Shown: piece by piece, positions 10,022 to 18,079 of the stretch | How the letters are laid out: every line of letters begins with the position of its first letter | How positions within the stretch are numbered: position 1 is the first letter of the stretch | Position numbers and translations under genes: made by a program | NCBI GenBank assembly: GCA_022652815.1 | Contig: JALCRR010000011.1 | Location: forward strand, 1-51,257 | DNA from: Oscillibacter sp. | GTDB taxonomy: Bacteria > Bacillota > Clostridia > Oscillospirales > Oscillospiraceae | DNA length: 51,257 bases | Direction: 5' to 3' | The notes under the pieces: model-generated | What the model was told of the DNA's origin: nothing | Databases searched by the model: none | What the model saw: only the letters and a program-made list of their open reading frames with translations

Positions 10022-10234
10022 CATATTTTTCCTTTTTCAACTTCTTTTTGCAGTGTGCTGAAGGCATCGGCTATCTGCCGAAACGGATTATTTTTTTGCG
10101 TGCGCATCTCTGCGTGATGGGCTGGCGGGTAGAAAAAGCGGCGCAAATACGGAAAAAGCATCCCTGCTGATTCAAATAACCAAGGTTTATAGGAATTTTT
10201 TCACATAGATGTGACTTTTCGGTAAAAATGGTGG

Positions 10235-10262
10235 TTGCCATTGGGAGAAATCTTGTTATAAT
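10235..10262 (+). promoter_or_regulatory. Promoter of ackA
   Basis: TTGCCA (10235-10240) and TATAAT (10257-10262) are separated by 16 nt. The leader to the ackA start is about 110 nt long. Confidence 0.72.
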
Positions 10263-10375
10263 AAGCAGTGGTGTGACGTTTTGTCTGGAAAACACGGGCA
10301 AAACCTTACGTAAAACTTTTTTATATTAGGAGCGGGCCTTCACAGGAAGGTCCACGCGAAAGAGGAGTCAACATT

Positions 10376-11575
10376 ATGAACATTCTCGTGATTAACGCAG
10401 GCAGTTCCTCCCTGAAGTATCAGCTGCTCAACCCCGATACCGGCGTGCTGCTGGCCAAGGGTCTGTGCGAGCGTATCGGCATTGACGGCAAGTTCACCTA
10501 CAAGCCCCAGGTCGACGGCAAGAAGAAGCTCGACGCCATCGACGTTGCCATGCCCACCCATTCCGAAGCCATCCAGGCCGTGCTGAACGCTCTGGTTGAC
10601 AAGGACAACGGCGTGATCGCCTCCATGAAGGAAATCGACGCAGTGGGTCACCGCGTGGTGCACGGCGGCGAGGCATTCAACAAGTCCGTTCTGATCACCG
10701 ACGAGGTCATGAAGGCCGTTGAGGACTGCATTCCTCTGGCTCCTCTGCACAACCCCGCCAACATCACCGGCATCAAGGCCTGCCAGAAGGTCATGCCCGG
10801 CGTCCCCATGGTCGCCGTGTTCGACACTGCCTTCCATCAGACCATGCCCGCCAAGGCTTACACCTATGCCCTGCCCTATGAGTATTATGAAAACGACAAG
10901 GTTCGCCGCTACGGCTTCCACGGCACTTCCCACAAGTATGTCGCTGGCCGCGCTGCCGCCATGCTGGGCAAGAAGCCCGAAGATCTGAAGCTGATCTCCT
11001 GCCATCTGGGCAACGGCTCCTCTGTCACCGCCATCGACGGCGGCAAGAGCGTGGACACCTCCATGGGCTTCACCCCGCTGGCAGGTCTGCCCATGGGCAC
11101 CCGCTCCGGCGATCTGGACGCAGGCATTCTGCAGTATCTGATGAACAAGTACAAGATGAACATTGATGACATGCTGAACGTGCTGAACAAGAAGTCCGGC
11201 GTTCTGGGTGTTTCCGGCGTCTCCTCCGACTTCCGTGATCTGGAAAATGCCGGCAAGGAAGGCAACGATCGCGCTGCCCTGTCCGTTGATATGTTCAACT
11301 ACGGCGTCAAGAAGCTGATCGGCTCTTACGCAGCCGCCATGGGCGGCGTGGACGCCATCATCTTCACCGCCGGCGTCGGCGAGAACTCCAAGAGCCAGCG
11401 CATGGCTATCGCCTCCGGCCTTGAGTTCATGGGCGTCAAAATGGACGAAAAGGCCAACGACACCCGCGGCGAGGAAGCCGTCATTTCCGCAGCCGATTCC
11501 AAGGTGAAGGTTCTGCTGATCCCCACCAACGAAGAGCTGATGATCGCCAAGGACACCGCTTCCCTGGTAAAATAA
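10376..11575 (+). CDS. ackA: Acetate kinase
   Basis: AckA converts acetyl phosphate and ADP to acetate and ATP, the ATP-yielding step of acetogenic fermentation in the cytosol. The 399-residue product has the family N-terminus ([16 protein letters not shown]), the [10 protein letters not shown] catalytic segment, the HLGNGSS phosphate-binding loop and the FTAGVGENS adenosine-site motif. Length matches the family. The ATG at 10376 has an agaggag site 8 nt upstream. No phosphotransacetylase gene is adjacent. Codon use is strongly biased to C/G-ending codons, consistent with high expression. A strong intrinsic terminator follows. Confidence 0.97.
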   Translation: MNILVINAGSSSLKYQLLNPDTGVLLAKGLCERIGIDGKFTYKPQVDGKKKLDAIDVAMPTHSEAIQAVLNALVDKDNGVIASMKEIDAVGHRVVHGGEAFNKSVLITDEVMKAVEDCIPLAPLHNPANITGIKACQKVMPGVPMVAVFDTAFHQTMPAKAYTYALPYEYYENDKVRRYGFHGTSHKYVAGRAAAMLGKKPEDLKLISCHLGNGSSVTAIDGGKSVDTSMGFTPLAGLPMGTRSGDLDAGILQYLMNKYKMNIDDMLNVLNKKSGVLGVSGVSSDFRDLENAGKEGNDRAALSVDMFNYGVKKLIGSYAAAMGGVDAIIFTAGVGENSKSQRMAIASGLEFMGVKMDEKANDTRGEEAVISAADSKVKVLLIPTNEELMIAKDTASLVK

Positions 11576-11602
11576 AGGCCACCCGAAGAAAGATATGAGT
11601 TG

Positions 11603-11634
11603 CGGGGGAGGACGCCGTCCTCCCCCGTTTTTTT
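11603..11634 (+). terminator. Intrinsic terminator after ackA
   Basis: An 11-bp perfect GC-rich stem (11603-11613 with 11617-11627) with a 3-nt loop is followed by seven T. The mtnN ribosome site starts immediately after the T-tract, so mtnN must be reached by read-through or by a promoter inside ackA. Confidence 0.9.
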
Positions 11635-11645
11635 AGGAGGAACCC

Positions 11646-12332
11646 ATGAAAATTGCCATCCAGTTTGCCATGCCTGCCGAATTTCACGCGCTGCCCGGCA
11701 TGGGCGAGCTTGCCCCGTTTGAGACAGTCTCCGGAATCCCCTTTTTTGAGGTTGCGCCGGATATTCTCGCCGCCTGCGGCGGCGTGGGCAAGGTCAATGC
11801 CGCCATGTGCGCCCAGATTCTGTGCCGGGATTTCAAGGCCGATCTTATTTTGAATGCCGGCGTGGCTGGCTGCTTTACCGACTTGCCCATCGGCACGCCG
11901 GTGGTCGTGTCCGACTTTATTCAGCACGACGTGGATACCACTGCCGTTGGCGATCCTATTGGCCTTGTCTCCACGGTCAATCAGGTGGCGTTCCCCACCT
12001 GGAAAGCGGAGACCGTTCAAACGCTTCTATCCTCCCAAGGCGTCAGCGCCCAGCTTGGACGAGCCGCCACCGGGGACTGGTTTGCCGTCCGGGGCAGCCG
12101 CAGCGAGTGGATTCGGGACACCTTCCACCCCATCCTCGCTGAGATGGAGGGCGGCGCCATCGCGCAGGTGTGCCTGCGTAACGGTGTGGGCTGTGTCTCC
12201 TTGAAAACCGTCTCTGACCACCTGTTTTCGGAAAAGCAGGCGGATGAGTATTTTGATTTCGGCGAAGCACTGAAACAGCTGGGGCGCATGGTTTTGCCCC
12301 TGGCGAAAAAATTACAGGAGATGGATGCGTAA
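11646..12332 (+). CDS. mtnN: 5'-methylthioadenosine/S-adenosylhomocysteine nucleosidase
   Basis: MtnN cleaves MTA and S-adenosylhomocysteine to adenine plus methylthioribose or S-ribosylhomocysteine. The 228-residue product has the nucleoside phosphorylase-type fold: an N-terminal MPAEF with the likely general acid Glu, the GGVGKVNAA and NAGVAGCF glycine motifs, EMEGGAIAQ for substrate ribose binding, and an SDH aspartate near the C-terminus. Its product feeds LuxS, whose gene starts on the last base of this stop codon, so the two form one operon and one pathway. An aggagg site sits 5 nt before the ATG. The sequence is somewhat diverged from enterobacterial MtnN, but the paired luxS supports the call. 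Confidence 0.9.
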   Translation: MKIAIQFAMPAEFHALPGMGELAPFETVSGIPFFEVAPDILAACGGVGKVNAAMCAQILCRDFKADLILNAGVAGCFTDLPIGTPVVVSDFIQHDVDTTAVGDPIGLVSTVNQVAFPTWKAETVQTLLSSQGVSAQLGRAATGDWFAVRGSRSEWIRDTFHPILAEMEGGAIAQVCLRNGVGCVSLKTVSDHLFSEKQADEYFDFGEALKQLGRMVLPLAKKLQEMDA

Positions 12333-12793
12333 TGGAACGAATTGCAAGTTTTTCTGTTGACCATACCAAGCTGCTGCCGGGGCTGTACCTGTCCCGCCGG
12401 GACGGCGATATTACCACGTTTGATCTTCGGTTTAAAAAGCCCAACACCGGCGATCTGCTGTCCAACAGCGAAATGCACTCCGCCGAGCATCTAATTGCCA
12501 CGCTGCTGCGCAACTCCGAGAAAAAAGACGCGGTCATCTATTTCGGCCCCATGGGCTGCCAGACCGGCTTCTATTTTCTCTTTGACAGTCGGCTTCTCTC
12601 CGACGAAGGCGCCATCGTACTTTTGCAGCAGGTTTTTGCCGACGCGGCGGCCTTTTCCGGGGTGATGCCCGGCAAGGCGGAAAAAGAGTGCGGCAACTAC
12701 CGCAATCTTGATTTGGAGACCGGAAAACGTGTTTGCGGCTGGTATTCCGACCTGATTGCAGGGTGGAATGTGGAAAAGCTGGCTTACGCGTGA
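12332..12793 (+). CDS. luxS: S-ribosylhomocysteine lyase LuxS
   Basis: LuxS converts S-ribosylhomocysteine into homocysteine and the AI-2 precursor DPD. The 153-residue protein has the metal-binding HSAEH motif (His49, Glu52, His53), the third ligand Cys120 in ECGNY, and the catalytic Cys76 in the MGCQTG loop. Length is typical. The ATG overlaps the mtnN stop by one base, which implies translational coupling. Whether AI-2 is used for signalling here cannot be told; methyl-cycle detoxification with mtnN and the distant metK is the safe role. Confidence 0.96.
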   Translation: MERIASFSVDHTKLLPGLYLSRRDGDITTFDLRFKKPNTGDLLSNSEMHSAEHLIATLLRNSEKKDAVIYFGPMGCQTGFYFLFDSRLLSDEGAIVLLQQVFADAAAFSGVMPGKAEKECGNYRNLDLETGKRVCGWYSDLIAGWNVEKLAYA

Positions 12794-12821
12794 AAAAAGT
12801 TTGAAAAAGTCTGAAACACGC

Positions 12822-12850
12822 TTGACAAACTTGCAAGTTACATTTATACT
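12822..12850 (+). promoter_or_regulatory. Promoter of rplU-prp-rpmA
   Basis: A consensus TTGACA (12822-12827) and TATACT (12845-12850) are spaced by 17 nt, directly after luxS. Confidence 0.88.
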
Positions 12851-12856
12851 AATTAA

Positions 12857-12940
12857 GCCGCTTTGAATGGGTAAAAGTGCGCATTTTTATGCGTCACCCC
12901 CGACAGCGAGCCCGTTATGAAGGAAAGGTAGGTGCAAAGT
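12857..12940 (+). promoter_or_regulatory. Candidate L21 leader (ribosomal protein autoregulation)
   Basis: The ~84-nt untranslated leader of rplU contains a stable hairpin (12869-12900): GGG/CCC at the base, then GUG/CAC and CGCAU/AUGCG with a single bulged U. Firmicute rplU genes commonly carry an L21-leader RNA in this position. The assignment rests on position and the hairpin; I did not match the family consensus base by base. Confidence 0.45.
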
Positions 12941-13252
12941 ATGCACGCAATTATCGAAACCGGCGGTAAGCAGTACACCGTCGCAGAGGGCGACGTCGTC
13001 TACATCGAGAAGCTGGATCTGAATGCCGGCGACAAGATCAAGTTCGACCACGTTCTGGCAGTTCTGGACGGCGACAACGCCACATTCGGCACTCCCGTTG
13101 TGGAGGGCGCTTCTGTGGAAGCTACCGTCGAGAAGAACGGCAAGGGCAAGAAGATTCGTATCTTCAAGTACAACGCCAAGAAGGGCTATCGTAAGCGTCA
13201 GGGCCATCGTCAGCCGTACACCAAGGTGACCATCGGCAAGATCAGCGCTTAA
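12941..13252 (+). CDS. rplU: 50S ribosomal protein L21
   Basis: A large-subunit protein that binds 23S rRNA. The 103-residue product begins [18 protein letters not shown] and contains the conserved basic tail [16 protein letters not shown]. The ATG at 12941 was preferred to an in-frame GTG 9 nt upstream because it matches the family N-terminus and has taggtg 6 nt upstream. It heads the classical rplU-prp-rpmA operon. Confidence 0.97.
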   Translation: MHAIIETGGKQYTVAEGDVVYIEKLDLNAGDKIKFDHVLAVLDGDNATFGTPVVEGASVEATVEKNGKGKKIRIFKYNAKKGYRKRQGHRQPYTKVTIGKISA

Positions 13253-13254
13253 GG

Positions 13255-13584
13255 ATGACCACGGTGACATTCCACACGGAGGATGATCGGATTACCGGTT
13301 TTGATTCCGTTGGTCACAGCGGCTACGCCGAAGCGGGCGAGGATATCGTCTGCGCGGCCATCACCAGTGCCATTCGCCTGGTTGAATCGACCGTGAACGA
13401 CGTGCTGGGTCTGTGTGCCGCCGTGAAAATCAGTGAAAAAGACACCCGGATTTCGTTCCGGCTTCCCGGCGGGCTTTCCGTCGCGGATGAAAAAACCAGC
13501 CAGACACTTCTGGCCGGCATGATGGTCTATTTCACCGAGCTCCATGACGAGTATCCCGACAACATTGAAGTTCTGGAAGGCTGA
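13255..13584 (+). CDS. prp: Ribosomal-processing cysteine protease Prp
   Basis: Prp removes the N-terminal extension of ribosomal protein L27 in Firmicutes. The 109-residue protein shows the family signature GHSGYAEAGEDIVCAA with catalytic His21 and Cys33. It starts 2 nt after the rplU stop and precedes rpmA, the usual order. The rpmA product here carries the matching cleavage site, so enzyme and substrate agree. Confidence 0.95.
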   Translation: MTTVTFHTEDDRITGFDSVGHSGYAEAGEDIVCAAITSAIRLVESTVNDVLGLCAAVKISEKDTRISFRLPGGLSVADEKTSQTLLAGMMVYFTELHDEYPDNIEVLEG

Positions 13585-13623
13585 CCCCTTCCCCATCATT
13601 TAAAAAGAAAGGATGGTCCCACC

Positions 13624-13902
13624 ATGATTCGTATTGGTTTACAGTTCTTCGCTCATAAAAAGGGCGGCGGCTCCACCAAGAACGGCCGTGATTCCGAGTC
13701 TAAGCGTCTGGGCGCAAAGCGCGCGGACGGTCAGTTCGTCAAGGCCGGCAACATCCTGGTTCGTCAGCGCGGCACCCACATTCATCCGGGTGTGAACGTC
13801 GGCAAGGGCAGCGACGATACGCTGTTTGCCACGGCCAGCGGCGTTGTGCGTTTTGAGCATCTCGGCAAAGACCGCAAGCAGGTCTCTATCGACGCTCAGT
13901 AA
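13624..13902 (+). CDS. rpmA: 50S ribosomal protein L27 with Prp-cleavable N-terminus
   Basis: L27 reaches the peptidyl-transferase centre with its N-terminal tail. The 92-residue precursor begins [16 protein letters not shown]. The extension through FF is the Prp recognition sequence, with cleavage expected before AHKKGGG, which is the usual mature N-terminus in other bacteria. The rest ([24 protein letters not shown], core RQRGT) is canonical. An aaagga site precedes the ATG and a terminator follows. Confidence 0.97.
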   Translation: MIRIGLQFFAHKKGGGSTKNGRDSESKRLGAKRADGQFVKAGNILVRQRGTHIHPGVNVGKGSDDTLFATASGVVRFEHLGKDRKQVSIDAQ

Positions 13903-13915
13903 TTCAGGAACCGAA

Positions 13916-13950
13916 GAGGCCCGAACAACTTCTGTTCGGGCCTCTTTTTT
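13916..13950 (+). terminator. Intrinsic terminator after rpmA
   Basis: A 12-bp perfect stem (13916-13927 with 13933-13944), 5-nt loop and six T end the ribosomal operon just after rpmA. Confidence 0.9.
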
Positions 13951-14045
13951 CGAAAAGGGCGGACGTATACGAATGCACTGCCTCAGCGCACTGGTATATG
14001 TTCGCTTGATTCAGTCAAACTATAAAAAACGGAGGTGGATTCCTG

Positions 14046-15332
14046 ATGGCATCCTCTTTTATTGATAAGGCCCGCATCACGGTTCGGGCCGGTAACGGCG
14101 GTAACGGCATTGTTGCCTTCCATCGTGAAAAATATGTAGCGGCAGGCGGTCCCGACGGCGGCGACGGCGGCAAGGGCGGCTCCATTATCCTGCAGGCCAC
14201 AGAAAGTATGTCCACGCTGATGGACTTCCGCTATAAGCGCAAGTACGTCGCCGGAAGCGGCATGGACGGCCAGAGCTGCCGCAAGACGGGCAAGGACGGA
14301 GAAAATCTCCTCATCCGCGTTCCCGTGGGCACGGTGGTGCGTGACGCAGAGACGGGCGAGGTCATGAAGGATCTTTCCGATCTGGAGCCTTACGTTCTGT
14401 GCAAAGGCGGCCGGGGCGGCTGGGGCAATATGCACTTTGCCACCCCCACCCGGCAGGTTCCCCATTTTGCCAAGGCGGGTCTGCCCGGTGAGGCACACGA
14501 CGTCATTCTGGAGCTGAAGCTGCTGGCTGATGTGGGTCTGGTCGGCTTCCCCAACGTGGGTAAGTCCACCCTTTTGTCCGTGGTTTCCAAGGCACAGCCC
14601 AAGATTGCCAACTATCATTTTACCACCCTCTTTCCCAACCTGGGCGTTGTGTATGTAGAGGATGGCGTCAGCTTTGTCATGGCCGACATTCCCGGCATCA
14701 TTGAAGGTGCCAGTGAGGGTGCAGGTCTGGGTCACGACTTCCTGCGGCACATTGACCGCTGCCGGCTCCTCGTCCATGTGGTGGACGTCTCCGGCTGTGA
14801 GGGCCGCGACCCGGTTGCCGACTTTGATGCCATCAACGAAGAGCTGAAGCAGTACAGCGGTGATCTTTCCACCCGTCCCCAGATCGTGGCGGCCAACAAG
14901 GTCGACATCATGGAGGACCCGGAAAATCTGGAACGGCTGCGCAAGCATGTGGAGGAACTGGGCTACGAGCTGTTCACCATCTCCGCCGCAGCCCATCAGG
15001 GCACGCAGGAGCTGATGAAAAAAGTTGCGGAGAAGCTCTCCGCGCTGCCCCCGGTGCGGATTTTTGAGTCCGATTATGTGCCTAAGCCCGCCGTGGTGGA
15101 TACCTCCGAACCCCTGCAAATTACCCGGACCGACGACGGCCACACCTGGCTGGTCGATGGGCCGTGGCTGCAGCGGCTCATGGGCAACATCAACTTTTCC
15201 GACTACGAAAGCCGGATGTATTTCGACAAGACCCTCCGGGATTCCGGTCTTTTCCGGCAGCTGGAGGAAAAGGGCATTGAGGACGGCGACACCGTCTCCA
15301 TGTACGATTACGAATTCGAATACCAGGGCTGA
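14046..15332 (+). CDS. obgE: GTPase ObgE/CgtA
   Basis: Obg is an essential ribosome-associated GTPase involved in 50S maturation and stress control. The 428-residue protein has the glycine-rich Obg fold (residues 1-158, many GGDGGKGG-type repeats), the G domain with P-loop GFPNVGKST, switch DIPGIIEGASEGAGLG and NKVD, and a C-terminal OCT domain (about 350-428). The Firmicute-specific OCT domain supports the lineage. An ggaggtgg site precedes the ATG at 14046. It follows the ribosomal operon terminator by about 95 nt, so it needs its own promoter, which I could not identify with confidence. Confidence 0.97.
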   Translation: MASSFIDKARITVRAGNGGNGIVAFHREKYVAAGGPDGGDGGKGGSIILQATESMSTLMDFRYKRKYVAGSGMDGQSCRKTGKDGENLLIRVPVGTVVRDAETGEVMKDLSDLEPYVLCKGGRGGWGNMHFATPTRQVPHFAKAGLPGEAHDVILELKLLADVGLVGFPNVGKSTLLSVVSKAQPKIANYHFTTLFPNLGVVYVEDGVSFVMADIPGIIEGASEGAGLGHDFLRHIDRCRLLVHVVDVSGCEGRDPVADFDAINEELKQYSGDLSTRPQIVAANKVDIMEDPENLERLRKHVEELGYELFTISAAAHQGTQELMKKVAEKLSALPPVRIFESDYVPKPAVVDTSEPLQITRTDDGHTWLVDGPWLQRLMGNINFSDYESRMYFDKTLRDSGLFRQLEEKGIEDGDTVSMYDYEFEYQG

Positions 15333-15351
15333 GAAGTCCCGTAAAGTGAAG

Positions 15352-15383
15352 AAGATCGGACGCAGTTTGCGTCCGATCTTTTT
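15352..15383 (+). terminator. Intrinsic terminator after obgE
   Basis: A 13-bp stem (15352-15364 with 15368-15380) and 3-nt loop followed by T residues, located between the convergent obgE and selD genes. Confidence 0.85.
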
Positions 15384-15403
15384 GTTGAAATTGGTTGCCG
15401 TTT

Positions 15404-16444
15404 TCAGCGCAGGAAAATCCGCTTTCCCCCGCGGTATTCCCGGACAATACCTATCCGCTGGGCAGAGGGCACCACGCGGGAAAGCTCCGCAAACAGGGCA
15501 TCCGCGTCCTGCGGGGCGACAGCCATCAAAAGGCCGCCGGAGGTCTGGGGGTCATAGAGCAGATCCTGCCGGGCAAGCGTCGTCTCCCCTGCATCCACGG
15601 AATCTTCCGCAAAGCTGCGGTTACGGTACATCCCGGCGGGCAAAATGCCCATCGTCGCAAGCTCCAGCGCCTCCGGAATGAGGTCGATGCTGCCCACGTT
15701 CAGCTCGATTTCCACATCGCTGCCCTGAGCCATCTCGCAGGTGTGACCCAGCAGGCCAAAGCCTGTCACGTCCGTGCAGGCGTGGACTTCGTATTTAACC
15801 ATCACGTCCCGGGCGGACTTGTTAAGGGTCGTCATCAGCTTCTCGGCAAGATCCCGTCCGGCCTTCGACGCCATGTCCGCCTTAGCAGCGGTGGTCAGCA
15901 CGCCGATGCCGATGGGCTTTGTAAATAGCAGTACATCACCGGGCTTTGCGCCGGAATTGGTCAGCACATGGTCGGGATGGACAAAGCCCGTCACGGCGAG
16001 GCCGTACTTGGGCTCATCATCCAGAATACTGTGGCCGCCGGTAATCAGTGCGCCCGCTTCATAAGCAGTATCGTAGCCGCCGCGGAGAATCTGATGCACC
16101 GCGTCCTTGGGCATGGACTCCGGAATACACATGATGTTCAGCGCCAGCTTGGGCTCGCCGCCCATAGCGTACACATCCGAAAGAGCATTGGTTGCCGCGA
16201 TGCGGCCAAACAGGTATGGATCATCCGCAATCGGCGGGAAAAAATCCACCGTCTGCACCAGCGCCAGATCGTCCGAGACCTTGTAAACCGAGGCATCGTC
16301 GCTCTTGTCAAAGCCCACCAGCAGATTGGGGTCGTGGCGAACCTTGATGCCGTCCAAAAGCTGCGCCAAAACGCCCGCACCAACCTTTGCGCCGCATCCG
16401 GCGCACTTGGCGAGTTTGGTCAGTTTGACTTCATTTTCCGCCAT
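15404..16444 (-). CDS. selD: Selenide, water dikinase (selenophosphate synthetase), Cys form
   Basis: SelD makes selenophosphate from selenide and ATP, the selenium donor for selenocysteine, selenouridine and the selenium-dependent molybdenum hydroxylase cofactor. The 346-residue protein has the N-terminal CAGCGAKVG loop with catalytic Cys17 in place of selenocysteine, the DDASVY and QTVDFF metal/ATP motifs, and GGHSILDDEPKYG. No in-frame TGA is needed. It starts one base after the yqeB stop, in the operon yqeC-yqeB-selD. That context points to the hydroxylase trait, as in organisms described with orphan SelD. I cannot see whether selA/selB exist elsewhere. Confidence 0.96.
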   Translation of the reverse strand: MAENEVKLTKLAKCAGCGAKVGAGVLAQLLDGIKVRHDPNLLVGFDKSDDASVYKVSDDLALVQTVDFFPPIADDPYLFGRIAATNALSDVYAMGGEPKLALNIMCIPESMPKDAVHQILRGGYDTAYEAGALITGGHSILDDEPKYGLAVTGFVHPDHVLTNSGAKPGDVLLFTKPIGIGVLTTAAKADMASKAGRDLAEKLMTTLNKSARDVMVKYEVHACTDVTGFGLLGHTCEMAQGSDVEIELNVGSIDLIPEALELATMGILPAGMYRNRSFAEDSVDAGETTLARQDLLYDPQTSGGLLMAVAPQDADALFAELSRVVPSAQRIGIVREYRGGKRIFLR

Positions 16445-16445
16445 A

Positions 16446-17246
16446 TCACCGATCTCCTTTCAACACGCCGGACAGCTGCAAAACCGCCTCCAGCACACCG
16501 CCGCCCACAGCCAGCGCCTTGTCGGACGACTGGGTGCAATACTCCGGCTTGCACCGGGGGTCCACATCGCCGGATTTCATGCCCTTAAATACGGGAGTTC
16601 CGTCTGCGAGAATGCCACGCAGCACACCGCTGATGGTGCACTGCATCGGCTCCCCCGCCACTTCGCCCACGGTGTCTCCGGCTTCCACCACGGCTCCGAT
16701 GTCGCGTATCTGGTGGAACACGCCATCCGCCGGCGCTCGAAGTACCCGCTCCCCCGCAAAGCCGCCAATCAGACCGGGAATATTGGTATTGGGGATCGCA
16801 GGCCCCTGATGGATCACTCTGCCCAGGGTATGCCCGCGCATGGTCTCCACCACGGCGTGGCAGTCCTCCCCCGCCGTAAAGCCGGGGCCGATCCCGACCA
16901 CCACCGGGGCATCGGTGATCTTCGTGCCGAGATTTTTCTTGGCGAGGATGGCGTCCACCACCGCATCCGGCTGCAAGGCCGCGATGCTTGCGCCGTCCGG
17001 GTCAGCCAGAACGGGGATTTCCCCACCGGCCAGAATTCCGGCTACGTCCTCCGGGCTATCCGCCCGCCGAGCCGTCACGTCTTCCACCGTATAGGTGCCG
17101 AACAGGATGGCCTGCGAAAAGCAGACCGTCCGGCGAATGGCCGTAGGCCGGGGCAGATCCGTCATAACGACAGAAAGTCCCGCCCGCCAGAGCCGCAGGG
17201 CGATACCGGTTGCGATGTCGCCTGCGCCGCGAATCAAAACGAGCAT
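16446..17246 (-). CDS. yqeB: Selenium-dependent molybdenum cofactor biosynthesis protein YqeB
   Basis: YqeB (EF2563 family) is one of two marker proteins that co-occur with SelD and selenium-dependent molybdenum hydroxylases; its exact reaction is not established. The 266-residue product has an N-terminal Rossmann-type loop (LIRGAGDIATGIALRLW, core GAGDIATG) resembling the XdhC group, and a C-terminal half with a HQGPAIPNTN segment. It overlaps yqeC by 13 nt and ends one base before selD, so the three are a tight operon. The divergent moaA operon provides the molybdopterin. A role in inserting or protecting the Se/Mo cofactor is inference from context. Confidence 0.92.
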   Translation of the reverse strand: MLVLIRGAGDIATGIALRLWRAGLSVVMTDLPRPTAIRRTVCFSQAILFGTYTVEDVTARRADSPEDVAGILAGGEIPVLADPDGASIAALQPDAVVDAILAKKNLGTKITDAPVVVGIGPGFTAGEDCHAVVETMRGHTLGRVIHQGPAIPNTNIPGLIGGFAGERVLRAPADGVFHQIRDIGAVVEAGDTVGEVAGEPMQCTISGVLRGILADGTPVFKGMKSGDVDPRCKPEYCTQSSDKALAVGGGVLEAVLQLSGVLKGDR

Positions 17247-17911
17247 GAAAAATACACTTCCCTCTGCAAGGCACCGGCCACAGCCGGCGCTTTCAAATTT
17301 TCCGCCAGTTCTTTGGCCCAGCCCCAGGTTTCCGGGGTATCGGCCTGATTGAGAAAATACCGCTGCGCCAGATGTTCCCCGTTCAAGGCGCAGGCAACGA
17401 CTTCGATGGTTGCCGGGGACGATGGGGGAAGTCCGGTCAATCGCGCAAAGACTTCCGGCCGATGAACCGCCTCCGCAATGGGGCGTCCCAGTCCGGAGAG
17501 GCCAACCACGCAGATCGTCTGGTTGGTTTCCTTCGGAATGACTGGCTCATGGGAAGCGTGAGCCTTCAGCGGCAGGTGGTGGGAGCCGTCCGCCTCCACC
17601 AGCACAACATCGGCCAGCGCCGCAAGCTGCGCCATGGAAAGCGCCGGCGATGTCAGCTTGCCAGTTTGTTCCTCCGGCGTTCCCATGCAGACAAGGCGAT
17701 GCTGCTTCAGCGCCTGCGCAATCTCCGTTTCCGTGGGGTTCACAAGATTTTCAAGGCCGCCAAAGGGCAGGATGTGCGTGGTCGTGGTTAAAAGCACCGT
17801 ACGGCCCTGCGCCGCCAGCTCCTGCCCCAGTACCCGTAGCAATGTTGTCTTGCCGCCACTGCCGATGACGGCGGTCACGCCGGGCTGAATTTCCAACAGT
17901 TCCGAAAGCAT
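17234..17911 (-). CDS. yqeC: Selenium-dependent hydroxylase accessory protein YqeC
   Basis: YqeC is the second marker protein of the selenium-dependent molybdenum hydroxylase trait; its biochemical role is unknown. The 225-residue product has a P-loop (VIGSGGKTTLLR), a TTTTH motif and an LVEADGSHHLPLKAH segment, all typical of the family and indicating a nucleotide-binding protein. The ATG at 17911 was chosen because family members start just before the P-loop; the ribosome site is G-rich but weak. It is the first gene of yqeC-yqeB-selD and is transcribed divergently from moaA. Confidence 0.92.
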   Translation of the reverse strand: MLSELLEIQPGVTAVIGSGGKTTLLRVLGQELAAQGRTVLLTTTTHILPFGGLENLVNPTETEIAQALKQHRLVCMGTPEEQTGKLTSPALSMAQLAALADVVLVEADGSHHLPLKAHASHEPVIPKETNQTICVVGLSGLGRPIAEAVHRPEVFARLTGLPPSSPATIEVVACALNGEHLAQRYFLNQADTPETWGWAKELAENLKAPAVAGALQREVYFSCSF

Positions 17912-17940
17912 TCCGCCGCCCCCTTCGTTCTTCTTTTTAT

Positions 17941-17970
17941 AGAATAACACCCCAGCAAGGAAATCGTCAA
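17941..17970 (-). promoter_or_regulatory. Probable promoter of yqeC-yqeB-selD
   Basis: On the minus strand TTGACG (17965-17970) and TATTCT (17941-17946) are spaced by 18 nt, with the start codon 30 nt downstream. Confidence 0.5.
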
Positions 17971-17983
17971 TAGAATCCATTGG

Positions 17984-17997
17984 AAAGGTTGACCTAT
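17984..17997. promoter_or_regulatory. Operator-like palindrome shared with NCS2 permease promoter
   Basis: AAAGGTTGACCTAT is an imperfect 6-2-6 palindrome between the divergent yqeC and moaA promoters. Its first 12 bases are identical to those of a perfect palindrome inside the permease promoter at 29934-29947. It may bind a shared regulator of the hydroxylase/purine genes. Confidence 0.45.
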
Positions 17998-18001
17998 TTT
18001 C

Positions 18002-18030
18002 TTGACATTCTGCCAAAAAACAAGTATCAT
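18002..18030 (+). promoter_or_regulatory. Promoter of moaA
   Basis: TTGACA (18002-18007) and TATCAT (18025-18030) with 17-nt spacing, about 50 nt before the moaA start. Confidence 0.7.
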
Positions 18031-18052
18031 AATAAAAAAGCGTTTACCTAAA

Positions 18053-18065
18053 GTGAGTATCACGA
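18053..18065 (+). repeat. Motif GTGAGTATCACGA in the moaA leader
   Basis: This 13-mer sits just upstream of the moaA ribosome site. A copy with one difference (GTAAGTATCACGA) is found upstream of modA at 21596-21608. A common regulatory role is possible. Confidence 0.4.
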
Positions 18066-18079
18066 AGGAGGCATGGGTC

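Larger units (their letters stand above)
9833..10375. other. Divergent intergenic region between hybrid kinase and ackA
   Basis: This 543-bp AT-rich gap holds the minus-strand kinase promoter (9993-10021) and the plus-strand ackA promoter (10235-10262). A perfect 14-bp palindrome (ATGATATATATCAT, 9977-9990) lies just downstream of the kinase -10 box and could be an operator. An imperfect inverted repeat (GGAAAC...GTTTCC, about 9910-9952) lies in the kinase leader. No coding sequence was recognised. Confidence 0.6.

Noticed and set aside
13983..15143. Minus-strand open frame of 386 codons antisense to obgE
   Set aside because: obgE is canonical on the plus strand; the antisense product matches nothing.
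17912..18079. Moco riboswitch upstream of moaA (and of modA)
   Set aside because: The leaders are too short and lack a recognisable conserved Moco-RNA core; only the short shared motif is seen.
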